Below, piece after piece: positions 12,498 through 13,222 of a stretch of DNA of 13,222 nt. The DNA comes from JBHENN01 sp046262015. GTDB lineage: Bacteria; Actinomycetota; CADDZG01; WHSQ01. Each line of letters starts with the position of its first letter. Position 1 is the stretch's first letter. A program made the position numbers and the translations under genes. The notes under the pieces are model-generated. The model was not told the DNA's origin, did no database searches, and was given only the letters and a program-made list of their open reading frames with translations. The stretch is from positions 1 through 13,222 of the forward strand of contig JBHENN010000096.1 of assembly GCA_046262015.1 (NCBI GenBank), in the 5' to 3' direction.

Positions 12498-13129
12498 GTG
12501 AGGGATAGGTCCGAAATCGGGATCCTCACGTACGCATCTCAGCCCTCGTTGTCGTCATACTGCTCGCGTCAGTGTTCGTCGGAGTGGCCTTCGCTTCCCA
12601 CAGGTCGCATCGAGTCGATGACAGTTGCAGTGTCAACGACACGACGTACTTCACGGCTGCAGGACCAGATACCACGATGTACATCCACAGGCAAGCCGAC
12701 AAGGCTTTCAACAATTGCCATGTCTATACCAGTACGATCGGTAGTACCTCCGATGTTGTCAATTCGATGTCGTGGTATCTGCCGGTCTCGTCTGCATACG
12801 ACGGCGATTACTACGTGTATGCGTTCATTCCATGCGAAAACATTTCTGGACACTGGAACACGACCGATGCGAGGTATCGTCGCTACCGCAATGGAAGTAG
12901 CCGAGGAATCACCGAACTATATCAATACAACATGAAAGCCGGCATCGATTACTGTACGAACCAAGGGTGGAGCAGTTTCCAGAAACGCATTACAGAGATC
13001 AATGGTCCTCCGAGCTATGACCACTTCTACGGCAGCCAGGGCGGCTATATGATGCTAATCGACAAGAGCAGTGACGCCGGAAAATATGTGAGCGCCGACA
13101 TGCTCGACTACACACCGAGGTCGCACTAG
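12498..13129 (+). CDS. Secreted golvesin-like protein with an apparent 1-base frameshift in its signal peptide
   Basis: GTG 12498 has a strong site, GGAGG, 6 bases upstream (12487-12491), but its frame gives nonsense after about ten residues. The frame one base back, open from 12509, reads HVRISALVVVILLASVFVGVAFA then SHRSH, a textbook signal peptide with cleavage after AFA, and continues as one protein to TAG 13127-13129. That frame has no ATG, GTG or TTG before 12572, which lies inside the hydrophobic core. One missing base between about 12500 and 12525 would join the strong start to the signal peptide. The mature part of about 170 residues has four Cys, and SWYLPVSSAYDGDYYVYAFI followed by W, ARYR, GGYMMLIDKSS and YVSADM resembles the beta-sandwich golvesin/xanthan-lyase-type domain (moderate certainty). 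Codons are AT-richer than neighbours. If the shift is real the gene is broken; it could also be a sequence error. Confidence 0.6.
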
Positions 13130-13143
13130 CGGATGGAACGACG

Positions 13144-13222
13144 ATGAGGAAGATCAAATGGATCTCCGAGCGGCGCTCTCCTCGGATCATCGGGTTTCTT
13201 GCCCTGGCGGCGGGGATCCTGA
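13144..13222 (+). CDS. Start of a secreted or membrane protein gene (3' truncated)
   Basis: ATG 13144 opens a frame that runs off the window: 26 codons, with a basic start MRKIKWISERRSPR followed by the hydrophobic IIGFLALAAGIL, as in a signal peptide or first membrane helix. GGATGGA about 7 bases upstream is a fair ribosome binding site. It begins 14 bases after the previous stop on the same strand, so cotranscription with the golvesin-like gene is likely. GC is again high, unlike that gene. A further ATG at 13133 leads to a stop within five codons and is not used. Confidence 0.55.
   Translation, partial: MRKIKWISERRSPRIIGFLALAAGIL

Noticed and set aside
12468..12935. 155-codon plus-strand frame through the low-GC gene
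   Set aside because: It shares the ribosome binding site and GTG 12498, but its translation after about ten residues lacks structure, whereas the frame one base back gives a signal peptide and a plausible secreted domain to 13129.

Overview
The window reads as chromosomal DNA of a high-GC actinobacterium, probably an uncultivated Actinomycetota lineage (inference). The supports are the dense high-GC coding, a DUF5319-type protein (a family I know only from actinobacteria), a FolP2-like dihydropteroate synthase homologue, a PASTA-domain Ser/Thr kinase, a B-box rhomboid, an H1-like Lys/Ala tail protein and -10 elements of the TAGRRT/TAnnnT type. I see no tRNA, rRNA, CRISPR array, transposase or phage gene.

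Layout. 1-368: 3' end of a MaoC-type hydratase, tail to tail with a rhomboid protease (365-1255, minus) whose stop codon overlaps the hydratase stop inside a perfect palindrome. 1278-2015: small endonuclease/exonuclease/phosphatase-fold protein, divergent from the rhomboid. 2033-4388: promoter, coiled-coil lipoprotein and a PknB-like kinase with four PASTA domains, a likely two-gene operon ending in a hairpin. 4493-6276: EamA-type transporter overlapping a FolP2-like gene (TTGA overlap). 6293-6514: small minus-strand ORF. 6534-7706: single-domain response regulator and prepilin peptidase. 7768-9256: tightly overlapping operon of DUF5319 protein, ParA-like ATPase (apparently a CTG start) and a small zinc-ribbon protein. 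9367-9858: H1-like basic protein with a strong ribosome binding site. 9912-10853: patatin-like phospholipase. 10864-12195: glutamate dehydrogenase.

12196-12497 holds no gene. It contains a two-copy tandem hairpin repeat, a further hairpin and a recognisable promoter. This marks entry into a lower-GC patch (about 43-50% in two hand-counted 60-base stretches, against 70% in one stretch of the GDH gene) that encodes a secreted, possibly golvesin-like protein. Its signal peptide is complete only if one missing base is restored. A second secreted or membrane gene begins at 13144, with higher GC again, and runs off the edge.

Most of the window is ordinary housekeeping content. The best leads are the hairpin repeat beside the composition shift, the broken signal peptide, the CTG-started ParA in the DUF5319 operon, the lipoprotein/PASTA-kinase pair, and a repeated leaderless-promoter pattern (TAnnnT 6-8 bases before the start codon). 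I found no clear new multi-gene defence or biosynthetic system and do not claim one.
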